Below, one piece after another: positions 15,279 through 21,741 of a stretch of 25,579 bases of DNA. Both the position numbers and the translations under genes were made by a program. Below the pieces are notes generated by a model. That model was given only the letters and a program-made list of their open reading frames with translations. It was not told where the DNA came from and did not search any database. Origin of the DNA: a virus; the IMG/VR virus record IMGVR_UViG_3300006844_000039, positions 1 through 25,579 of that record; one strand, written 5' to 3'. The number at the start of each line of letters is the position of its first letter. The first letter of the stretch is position 1.

Positions 15279-16046
15279 TCACTCAGCCGCTTGCAGTTTA
15301 TTCCGGTCGACAAAATCTCGAATGATGTCCGGACGTTTATCGCAAAATGTTTTCATCATATAGCTGTCACGGATGTACGGCGACGCCATCATAAATTCTA
15401 ATCGCTCATCAAGCTGATCCCGATCAAACACAAGCGGGAAGTTCATGCAGGCATGAAAGCCGAAATGTTTCTTTGGTGGTTTGCCGTCGCAGCCTTCATA
15501 GGCGAAATCATACGCGACGTTTTCCGACGCCCAGATAAAGCCTCTTTCCTCGAGCCGTGGACGGTAGGTACGGCAGAGCAAATCATCTTCCGTTTGCGAC
15601 ACGCAGGGAAAGTCGGCGCGGTGATCATAGACGTATCGCGCCAGCCGCGTTGACTTGAGCGAGAACCCGCTGTTGCCGACGTTCTTAGTTGGATGCCACC
15701 ACGGAGCGCCGATGTAATCGTAGCGTAGAAACTCGTCGCGCCACATACCGACATCCCAGACCCCGGCATCCCACTGGCAGAACAGAATATGCGATGTGTG
15801 CACATGCTTCGGCACGATGAACCAATTGGCCTTGCACCAGTCCAGCTTGCTCGGCCAATTCGGCACCGCGATGACGCGATGTTTGCACAGATGCGTCAGC
15901 GGCGAGAATTCCAGCGGACGATCAGTAAATACCAGGACATCAGCAAAATCGCACTTCTCAACACAGCTCTCGACCGCCATCCACCCAAGATCATGATCGA
16001 GCGTTTCGACCATGACCAGTGTCACATCGGGAAGGCTCAGTTTCAT
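15279..16046 (-). CDS. DUF5672-family glycosyltransferase (255 aa)
   Basis: From ATG 16046, which overlaps the upstream stop as ATGA, the protein is 255 residues: MKLSLPDVTLVMVETLDHDL and on. It carries the family's hallmark blocks: FCQWDAGVWD around residues 90-98, LRYDYIGAPWWHP around 107-119, VGNSGFSLKSTRLARYV around 123-139, then TEDDLLC and ENVAYDFAYE. The QWD block probably fills the role of the Asp-x-Asp nucleotide-sugar/metal site of GT-A enzymes; this is inference from the family. Such genes are found in phages and viruses within glycan-modification clusters. A longer start at 16073 would overlap the 74-residue gene by 31 bases and is less likely. Confidence 0.85.
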   Translation of the reverse strand: MKLSLPDVTLVMVETLDHDLGWMAVESCVEKCDFADVLVFTDRPLEFSPLTHLCKHRVIAVPNWPSKLDWCKANWFIVPKHVHTSHILFCQWDAGVWDVGMWRDEFLRYDYIGAPWWHPTKNVGNSGFSLKSTRLARYVYDHRADFPCVSQTEDDLLCRTYRPRLEERGFIWASENVAYDFAYEGCDGKPPKKHFGFHACMNFPLVFDRDQLDERLEFMMASPYIRDSYMMKTFCDKRPDIIRDFVDRNKLQAAE

Positions 16047-16267
16047 TTGTAGTGACTGCGTTGTGCGATCCATTGATCATAATCACGTTGGCGCCGGTCG
16101 CGTCGCTCGCCGAACAGCGTCAGCAGCCAACCGTTTTCTCGCCGGACAATGCGCTGCGCGAAAGCTATATCATCAAAGTCCATGGCGCAGATCACGCGCC
16201 CCCTGGCATCTACAATCTTGATCTGCGTTAGATTGTTGGCAGGCACAAGCCGTAGCGGAAGATTCAT
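16043..16267 (-). CDS. Small hypothetical protein in modification cassette (74 aa)
   Basis: A 74-residue gene starting MNLPLRLVPANNLTQIKIVD at ATG 16267, overlapping the methyltransferase stop as ATGA. The N-terminal half looks like a small beta sheet (IKIVDARGRVICAMDF) and the C-terminal half is basic and helical (GERRDRRQRDYDQWIAQRSH). No family recognised. It lies between the FkbM-like methyltransferase and DUF5672 glycosyltransferase, so it may be an accessory subunit of this pathway. Confidence 0.6.
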   Translation of the reverse strand: MNLPLRLVPANNLTQIKIVDARGRVICAMDFDDIAFAQRIVRRENGWLLTLFGERRDRRQRDYDQWIAQRSHYK

Positions 16268-16968
16268 CGCTGTTTCGCTTTCATCACCAACCAATCCATC
16301 ATGCAGGGTCGCCCTTCGCAAACCGCCATCCAGCGATGCAATGATTCACGTCCACGCAGGATCGCATATTTATTCGGATTGCGGGCACCTTCGAAAATGT
16401 GCTCGATCTCATGCGTAGCTGCAAATCTCTGCAGCAGAATATCTGCGATCGGATATTCTTCGGTGTTGTGACATTCAACGATGATGTCAGATCGCATCAA
16501 ATCAGGAAAAAAGTCGAGCTTGAGATAGTTGATCTCGTCGCCTTCCACATCGCAAATAACCAGATCCGGTCGCTTCATTACTTCGGCAATATCGCAGTCA
16601 ATCCTGATTTCAACGCCGTTGATCTCTGCCGCCCTTTGCAAGATGGCCAGCGATCCCTTCGAAATGTCGACGCCGTAGATAATGGCTGCTGGCAACCGTC
16701 GCGCCAGACCGATGGCATAATACCCTTCGGCGCAACCAAGATCGACGATCTTGGCTTCATCATATTTTGCCAACCGTTCGATCTGGTATTCGATGGCCGG
16801 ATGCAGTTCTTCCTCGTAACAGCCGAGGCACTTGGTACTCAGATTGCCGTCGTTCCATTCCTGTCTGTCGAGCAACAGCATTCCGGCGAATGGTCCGCTT
16901 TGCACGACGCCGTGCGTCTCGGAATAGATCCAGTGATCGACGGAGTCGTAAAGCTTCAGCTCCTTCAT
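16264..16968 (-). CDS. FkbM-like SAM-dependent methyltransferase (234 aa)
   Basis: A class I methyltransferase. Residues about 74-84 carry motif I, IVDLGCAEGYY, followed by an acidic strand end GVDIS and, near residue 140, DVEGDEINYLKLDF, close to the D-V/I-E-G motif of FkbM-type methyltransferases that often act on sugar hydroxyls. The N-terminal domain contains KCLGCYEEELHPAIEYQIER. Start chosen at ATG 16968, which overlaps the GT9 stop as ATGA and follows GGAAGCC; ATG 16977 is a possible alternative, and the frame is open up to 17064. Its place between glycosyltransferases suggests methylation of a sugar or glycan end. Substrate unknown. Confidence 0.82.
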   Translation of the reverse strand: MKELKLYDSVDHWIYSETHGVVQSGPFAGMLLLDRQEWNDGNLSTKCLGCYEEELHPAIEYQIERLAKYDEAKIVDLGCAEGYYAIGLARRLPAAIIYGVDISKGSLAILQRAAEINGVEIRIDCDIAEVMKRPDLVICDVEGDEINYLKLDFFPDLMRSDIIVECHNTEEYPIADILLQRFAATHEIEHIFEGARNPNKYAILRGRESLHRWMAVCEGRPCMMDWLVMKAKQR

Positions 16969-18014
16969 GGCTTCCATAACCGCTGAATATTGTCCATCAG
17001 CGTCTCGACCGAAATATCCGCCATGCAGGCCGCCACTTCGGTGCCCGGCTTGAATGGCACGCAAGTATCAATTGAATTATGTAAACGGTGACACGGCCAA
17101 CACGGCACGTTGTCGGGATCGGCATGCAGCGTCGTGGTGTTGATCCAGTGCCGCGTGATATTCTCCGCACTGGCATGCGACACCATGATGATCTTCGGCA
17201 TCGGCTCCATCGCTGCTGCCCATGCCAGCCCGGTATCAGGACTGATCACCATGCTGGCCGTGAGCACTTGCGTTAAGCTGCGGCGCGTTGACCAGTGCTG
17301 ATGCCCGCCGGGATCGGAGTTTTCCGGTGACAGCGCCAGATGCAACCCCTTGGCGGTGCTGTTGGTGCGCGTGACATCTTCCAACACCACTTGCGCCATC
17401 TCGAATTGCTTACCGCCAACGCCGAGCAGCACGACCGGAATATCCAATTCCTTTATGATCCGGCAGATCGCCTGCGTTGAATAAGGATAAACCTTGTCGA
17501 CGCGCGAACCACCAAGAATCCAAGCCAGATATTTTCCACCAATAGACTCGTCGCGCGTCTTGATGGCTCGCGCCCGTTCCTCGTCGGTTGGATAAAACAA
17601 TGGACAGCCAAATTCATAAGGCTGCGGCAGACCGACAATGTCCCATGCGGTTTCAAGATATGACCCACCACAGAGTTTTCGTCTGTAGTCTGATGGCCAC
17701 CAGAAGTCGGTATCAGTCTCGAACAGCGCATGCCGTTTCTCGACCGAGTGGCTCAAATTCCACAAGCCGCCCATATATTCATGGGATCGCGCGACAAACC
17801 ATTTGGTCCATTCGCCGGGACCGTGCGGAATATCCTTTTCGCCTTTGACCGAAAGCTTGTCGACATGCGGATTATTCAGATAGACGCAGGCGAAGGATTC
17901 AGATGTAATGACTTCAACCAGATAGCCCAAGCGCTTGAGCGGCGCGAGAACGGAGGCCGCAATTAAATTATCTCCGAGTCCGCCAAGCCGGCAGACCGCT
18001 GCCCAGCCTTGCAC
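16965..18014 (-). CDS. GT9 heptosyltransferase-like glycosyltransferase (349 aa)
   Basis: A two-domain GT-B protein of the GT9 family. The N-terminus has CRLGGLGDNLIAASVLAPLK (residues 8-27), matching the Gly-rich loop with Asp of heptosyltransferases. The C-terminal domain has AWILGGSRVDKVYPY (164-178) and VISPDTGLAWAAA (256-268), matching the donor-binding block of WaaC/WaaF-type enzymes that recognise ADP-heptose. A Cys/His cluster PCWPCHRLH follows. The start is GTG at 18014, sharing one base with the upstream stop (TAGTG). Family known: transfer of heptose or a related sugar from ADP-sugar. Here the acceptor is unknown; host lipopolysaccharide core or a virion protein are both possible. 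Confidence 0.85.
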   Translation of the reverse strand: MQGWAAVCRLGGLGDNLIAASVLAPLKRLGYLVEVITSESFACVYLNNPHVDKLSVKGEKDIPHGPGEWTKWFVARSHEYMGGLWNLSHSVEKRHALFETDTDFWWPSDYRRKLCGGSYLETAWDIVGLPQPYEFGCPLFYPTDEERARAIKTRDESIGGKYLAWILGGSRVDKVYPYSTQAICRIIKELDIPVVLLGVGGKQFEMAQVVLEDVTRTNSTAKGLHLALSPENSDPGGHQHWSTRRSLTQVLTASMVISPDTGLAWAAAMEPMPKIIMVSHASAENITRHWINTTTLHADPDNVPCWPCHRLHNSIDTCVPFKPGTEVAACMADISVETLMDNIQRLWKP

Positions 18015-18247
18015 TAGCCGACCACCTTGCCGCCACGAATGACGCTGATCTTGCTCTCGTCGATCTGCAATGTGCCGAAGCCGCCGACTGCCGCCGCCTG
18101 CGCGACCTTGATCCGCGCCAGATGATAGATCGCCACCGGCTTCGTTCCTGGGACAATTTCCCAGCGGTCGGCAACCAGCTTGTTCACTTCAGCCTGGAAA
18201 TGCTCATCAATCGGGATCGTCTTGGTTTCGTATTCGAGATCCATCAT
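18014..18247 (-). CDS. Small protein in modification cassette, DUF4177-like pattern (77 aa)
   Basis: Start ATG 18247, overlapping the methyltransferase stop as ATGA, with a good Shine-Dalgarno (AAGGGAGT) upstream. The product, starting MMDLEYETKTIPIDEHFQAE, has a helix then NKLVADRWEIVPGTKPVAIY, a strand arrangement like the DUF4177 pattern (short helix, then DGWELV-type strand), and a C-terminal strand region ISVIRGGKVVG. A longer frame to 18340 exists but its first 31 residues are the out-of-frame shadow of the methyltransferase. Function unknown; an accessory role in glycan modification is conceivable. Confidence 0.62.
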   Translation of the reverse strand: MMDLEYETKTIPIDEHFQAEVNKLVADRWEIVPGTKPVAIYHLARIKVAQAAAVGGFGTLQIDESKISVIRGGKVVG

Positions 18248-18864
18248 GTCGACTCCCTTAAAAAGGCAAAGCTGCCGATATCTTCGCGGCCCAATTTTGT
18301 TTCGCTGTCGTTTTCCTCGACCAGATGAAAGCCAAGACAACGCATCATCTGCACAAGGCCATCACGAGTAAAGTACCAGCAATGTTCGTCTGGCCGGAAA
18401 TGCTTCGACCGCAGCACATGCTTGGCATCGGCAAAGATAGGCAATGATACGAACATCCATTGCTCGACGTTGCGCAGCAAGCGCCAGAACTCCGGGATAT
18501 GCTCCAGTACATCCCACAATGACATCGCAGTGAATGATACACGGTAAGGATCGGCCCACAGCTGCCGTGCCTTGAGCCAGTCGATGGCCGCCGGGCAAAC
18601 ATCATAGCCACAGGCGTTCCCGCGCAATTCGATGAAGGCTCCGCTGCCAATTCCGACATCACATAGAAACCCATCATAGTGCCGCACCACGAAGTCGACG
18701 CGTGCTTGCATCAAGGCGCGGCCGATATCGCTGTCGGCCTGACGCTGGTAACGCTCAAAGTAGGCGCGGTCGTAGGGCTTAATCCCAGCACTGACAGGAA
18801 GCCAGCCAACTCCGAACTCATACCAGACCAAGGAGCCGTAGCGTTCATAATTTGTTGTTGACAA
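18244..18864 (-). CDS. SAM-dependent methyltransferase (about 206 aa; start uncertain)
   Basis: Class I methyltransferase with motif I LCDVGIGSGAFIE, then CGYDVCPAAIDWLKA, and the post-motif block SLWDVLEHIPEFW typical of the Methyltransf_23 group. The C-terminal part HFRPDEHCWYFTRDGLVQMM with CLGFHLVEE matches small-molecule or sugar methyltransferases. The recognisable family sequence starts at NYERYGSLVWYEF, well inside the end of the glycosyltransferase gene, so I chose the TTG at 18864. Alternatives are ATG 18930 and TTG 18972 upstream, and ATG 18711, which is coupled to the glycosyltransferase stop (TGATG) but would discard conserved-looking N-terminal sequence (KPYDRAYFERYQRQADSDIG). 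The overlap of at least 154 bases is unusual here. Confidence 0.75.
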   Translation of the reverse strand: MSTTNYERYGSLVWYEFGVGWLPVSAGIKPYDRAYFERYQRQADSDIGRALMQARVDFVVRHYDGFLCDVGIGSGAFIELRGNACGYDVCPAAIDWLKARQLWADPYRVSFTAMSLWDVLEHIPEFWRLLRNVEQWMFVSLPIFADAKHVLRSKHFRPDEHCWYFTRDGLVQMMRCLGFHLVEENDSETKLGREDIGSFAFLREST

Positions 18865-19715
18865 TAGCTGCGCCACTGATCCTGCAGATTGCTGATGGTC
18901 TTGTTGCAGTTGTGGCGCATACTGGTGCATCGGCAGAAATTCTCCGGCGTGGCAAATCCGATTCGCGAACAATCCAAGCGGCGATCAAGAATCTTGTCCG
19001 GCGCATTGTGGCCACCTTGACCACCGAGCACGACAAAGCAATGCCGCTTGAGCGCGATCGAAGCTGGCACAATCCAGCCGACACCGCCGATCACGATATC
19101 TGATGCGCCGAGCAGCGCCAGCATGTCCATGACTGGTAGCTGACCAGATGTGAAATCATGATTGGCGCGAAGCGGCGGGCCGACCAACCATTCCGCGCCC
19201 AGCTCGATATCGGCTACCGCGACGATGTAATGCGTCGACCGTAATGTCTCGACGATATTGGCGATATATTGCGGCTCCGGATTGCGCGCCGCGTTGTACC
19301 ATTCGCGCCGCAGCGTGACCGGGCGCACAAATGCCAACGGCTTGTCATTTTGAGCGACCAACGGTAACGGCGGCAAGTCAAAATCGGCGGCATTGAGTTT
19401 GATGCCGAATGATTCCTCCATGCCAGCAATGATCGAGCGCCCGCCACGAAATGCGTTGACATAGCTATTGCGCTTGACCTGCTTGCAACCAACCGGCCTT
19501 GACGCCCATTGGACTTTGCTGCGGACCGCGTTCTTGGCTTGCGTGCGCAGCCGGGTTTGTGGATTGACGAATTTCACCGGCAGATCGGCATACAGTTCGG
19601 GCCACGCCGTCTCTAAGTAAACATCCCACTCACGCGCCAGCGCTTTGATGAATGGGCGCTGGAAAATATTGTCCCCGAGACCCTGCATCCCGATCACATG
19701 AAGTTGCTGCGACAT
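18711..19715 (-). CDS. GT9-type glycosyltransferase (334 aa; C-terminus overlaps methyltransferase)
   Basis: The N-terminus has HVIGMQGLGDNIFQRPFIKA (residues 6-25), the Gly-rich loop with Asp of the GT9 family. A C-terminal Rossmann part contains DIVIGGVGWIVPASIALKRH and FVVLGGQGGHNAPD, followed by a Cys-rich block FCRCTSMRHNCNKTISNL. Compared with the second GT9 enzyme, the canonical D-T-G donor block is replaced by GGVGW, so donor use may differ or activity may be reduced. Start ATG 19715 has GGAGG 3 bases upstream, a good but close ribosome site, and overlaps the preceding gene by 86 bases. Residues about 290-334 are read from DNA that encodes the methyltransferase in another frame and look like unselected extension, perhaps after loss of an earlier stop. 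Confidence 0.8.
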   Translation of the reverse strand: MSQQLHVIGMQGLGDNIFQRPFIKALAREWDVYLETAWPELYADLPVKFVNPQTRLRTQAKNAVRSKVQWASRPVGCKQVKRNSYVNAFRGGRSIIAGMEESFGIKLNAADFDLPPLPLVAQNDKPLAFVRPVTLRREWYNAARNPEPQYIANIVETLRSTHYIVAVADIELGAEWLVGPPLRANHDFTSGQLPVMDMLALLGASDIVIGGVGWIVPASIALKRHCFVVLGGQGGHNAPDKILDRRLDCSRIGFATPENFCRCTSMRHNCNKTISNLQDQWRSYCQQQIMNATAPWSGMSSELAGFLSVLGLSPTTAPTLSVTSVRPTAISAAP

Positions 19716-20310
19716 GATCCTCCAGATTGACGATAGGCCACAAGGTTAAAGCACTGCCGGGCGAAGCATTGACGCATTCAATGTTGCGCGCCTTCAGTGC
19801 TTCGGCAATGGGTGGCAAGTCGCGCTGATGGCGCAGATAGCAATTAGCCTGTTGCTTCCAGCGGTGCGGTGCATGATGATGCGTGCGCCCGTCGGCGGCC
19901 ACTTTCTGATCAATGCCAAGCAGCACGATCTTGCCTGCCGCGTGATGGACGGCGAGATTGATGGCTCCGGTCAGGGTGGTGTTCTTCACCATCAATTGGC
20001 CCGGATCCTCGGCCAGTCCCGGCGTCGCCTTGCGTTGCATGTGATACAGATTGGCCAAACCGCTGGCCGCGCTATGCGTGCTGATGATCTTGCCCTTGAA
20101 GCTTTTCAATGCCTTCAGATGATCAATCCACCAACGCATATCAGCAAACAGTAGAAACTGCGCTGCCGGGAAAATCTGATAGGAACTATTGATCACAATG
20201 ACATTCTTGCCGTCGAGCAATGTCAGATCCTGCGTCAGCAACGATGGCCCGCCGCCGATGATGTAGGCGGTCTGATCTTTCCAGATCGGCAGCGCGCGAT
20301 AGGGATTCAC
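19630..20310 (-). CDS. MptE/DUF115-like Rossmann protein (226 aa)
   Basis: Begins MNPYRALPIWKDQTAYIIGG with the block YIIGGGPSLLTQDLTLLDG and then VIVINSSYQIFPAAQFLLFA, the arrangement of MptE-like / DUF115 proteins (PF01973), which include diphosphokinase-like and sialyltransferase-like enzymes. FADMRWW and a middle segment GAINLAVHHAAGKIVLLGID follow, then WKQQANCYLRHQRDLPPIAE and CVNASPGSAL. Such proteins recur in phage late operons beside glycosyltransferases. ATG overlaps the connector stop as ATGA (20307-20310). The last 28 residues lie over the next gene and are Ala/Ser/Gly-rich without clear structure. Substrate unknown; nucleotide-sugar or sugar transfer is inferred from company. Confidence 0.72.
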   Translation of the reverse strand: MNPYRALPIWKDQTAYIIGGGPSLLTQDLTLLDGKNVIVINSSYQIFPAAQFLLFADMRWWIDHLKALKSFKGKIISTHSAASGLANLYHMQRKATPGLAEDPGQLMVKNTTLTGAINLAVHHAAGKIVLLGIDQKVAADGRTHHHAPHRWKQQANCYLRHQRDLPPIAEALKARNIECVNASPGSALTLWPIVNLEDHVAATSCDRDAGSRGQYFPAPIHQSAGA

Positions 20311-20927
20311 CCGCCAAGCACTTTGCGCCGATAGGGATCGATCAGCGAGATCACTGCCGGTGATACGATGCCGCCGCTGCCGCTTGAACCATTGACCGCA
20401 TAAGTAACGTTGCGGTCGCCATGCGAGATCGAGCGAATGACACCGACTTGTCCGCTCGCCATCAAGCTTGCACCGCGAATCAATTCGGTAACCGCCAACG
20501 CCAGCGACGGCGGCGCCTCGTCAGGCAAATCATAACCGCTGATATATTCGATCACGGTCAAACCGCTACAGAAACCCCACCAGCCGAGACTCACTTTCCA
20601 CAGCAGGCCATTTTCCTTGTTGAATTCGTATTCAGCCGGATCGGTCACGCTGTCGTTCTCGGTGATGCTGATAATCTCCTGCACCGGCCAGCGATCAAGT
20701 TTCAATTCGCTGCGTGGATTTTCGACCATGGAGATGCGGAAACTTTCGGTAACGTTCTGCCGCACGAATGGACGATCACACAAATCAGCGATCATTTTGG
20801 AATAGGCGGTCACCCGTGCTTGCAATTCGGCATCGTTGTTGATGCCGAGTGCCGCCGACACGATCGCCGCTGTCGTCAAATCATAGCTGCTGCCGGTATC
20901 GACGGTGAAATCAATATACCGCTGCAT
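20307..20927 (-). CDS. Head-tail connector protein, gp6-like (206 aa)
   Basis: From ATG 20927 (preceded by AGGA and overlapping the collagen-like stop by 17 bases) the product is 206 residues: MQRYIDFTVDTGSSYDLTTA and on. The helical N-terminal domain with AELQARVTAYSKMIADLCDR and the beta insert KLDRWPVQEIISITENDSVT plus a segment GLTVIEYISGYDLPDEAPPS, then the helix LALAVTELIRGASLM, match gp6-like connectors of HK97-type phages (PF05135), which bind under the portal. A longer reading from 20981 is possible but adds 18 residues over the collagen-like gene. Confidence 0.8.
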   Translation of the reverse strand: MQRYIDFTVDTGSSYDLTTAAIVSAALGINNDAELQARVTAYSKMIADLCDRPFVRQNVTESFRISMVENPRSELKLDRWPVQEIISITENDSVTDPAEYEFNKENGLLWKVSLGWWGFCSGLTVIEYISGYDLPDEAPPSLALAVTELIRGASLMASGQVGVIRSISHGDRNVTYAVNGSSGSGGIVSPAVISLIDPYRRKVLGG

Positions 20928-21741
20928 TCTGTCCTGCCGGGCCGCGCTCGCCGCGTGCGCCGTCCATGCCGTCCTTACCATCCTTGCCGCGTTTCACCGC
21001 CAGCCGCCACGCTTTACTGATTCCCGGTCGCTGCTTGGTTTCTTCCTTGCAGATGAACAGCGAACCGTCTGACGACACTACGGCACCGCGCGGGTAGACA
21101 TTGCCCTCGCGAAAGATCTCATGATCGAAGTCAGCCAGCGTCGCTTTATTGAACCAGAATTCCTTGACCTGATCGCCGCGCCGGAAACGATGACCGAATT
21201 TCAGCCCGTCCTCGATCGCTTCCATGTCATCGAAGCCGAAGCCGTCACGACCGGGCGCGCCATCTTTACCGGCAATGCCTTGTGCCCCATCACGCCCGAC
21301 AACGATGCCAAGATTATGCGTGCCGCCATCAGTCTTGGTGATAATCAGATGGCCATCACGATTAATGACGGCGCCGGCAAGGCCTATTCCATCCTTACCG
21401 TCTTTCGGCCACGGCAATTGATTGATCGATTTGATAACCTGTGCCGCAACCTGATTGGGATCGGCATCCTTGCCGTCTTTGCCATCAGCCGGCTTGGGAT
21501 AGGTGGCAAAAATATTTTCAATTTTCCGCTGAAGCAGCGGCACGAGCGTCGCCACCATCACATCAGCATCAACGCTTGTGCCGTCGATGCCGTCGCGACC
21601 CGGTTCGCCTGGTTCGCCTTTTTCCGGTTTGCGCGCTTCGAGTTCAATGATGCGCTTTTCCAGTTGGCCGATGCGTTCCGCTACATGACCTTTAATAATG
21701 TCGGCGATCTCGCGGCCCAGCGTTTCCTCAAGCTGCTGCAT
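20911..21741 (-). CDS. Collagen-like virion protein (276 aa)
   Basis: A helical N-terminus (MQQLEETLGREIADIIKGHV; likely a short coiled coil for trimerisation) is followed by Gly-X-Y tracts at about residues 42-54 (GEPGEPGRDGIDG), 87-92, 115-119, 149-167 (GRDGAQGIAGKDGAPGRDG) and 252-270 (GKDGKDGMDGARGERGPAG). Between them are folded segments, including FRRGDQVKEFWFNKATLADF and YPRGAVVSSDGSLFICKEET with RPGISKAWRLA, which resembles a small carbohydrate-binding module attached to collagen-like phage proteins. Such proteins form trimeric fibres on virions. It overlaps the portal stop by 14 bases. Its place between portal and connector suggests a head- or neck-attached fibre; that location is inferred. 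Confidence 0.8.
   Translation of the reverse strand: MQQLEETLGREIADIIKGHVAERIGQLEKRIIELEARKPEKGEPGEPGRDGIDGTSVDADVMVATLVPLLQRKIENIFATYPKPADGKDGKDADPNQVAAQVIKSINQLPWPKDGKDGIGLAGAVINRDGHLIITKTDGGTHNLGIVVGRDGAQGIAGKDGAPGRDGFGFDDMEAIEDGLKFGHRFRRGDQVKEFWFNKATLADFDHEIFREGNVYPRGAVVSSDGSLFICKEETKQRPGISKAWRLAVKRGKDGKDGMDGARGERGPAGQNAAVY

Noticed and set aside
18248-18340. N-terminal extension of the 77-residue gene
   Set aside because: The added 31 residues are read out of frame over the methyltransferase; the ATGA-coupled start at 18247 has a good Shine-Dalgarno.
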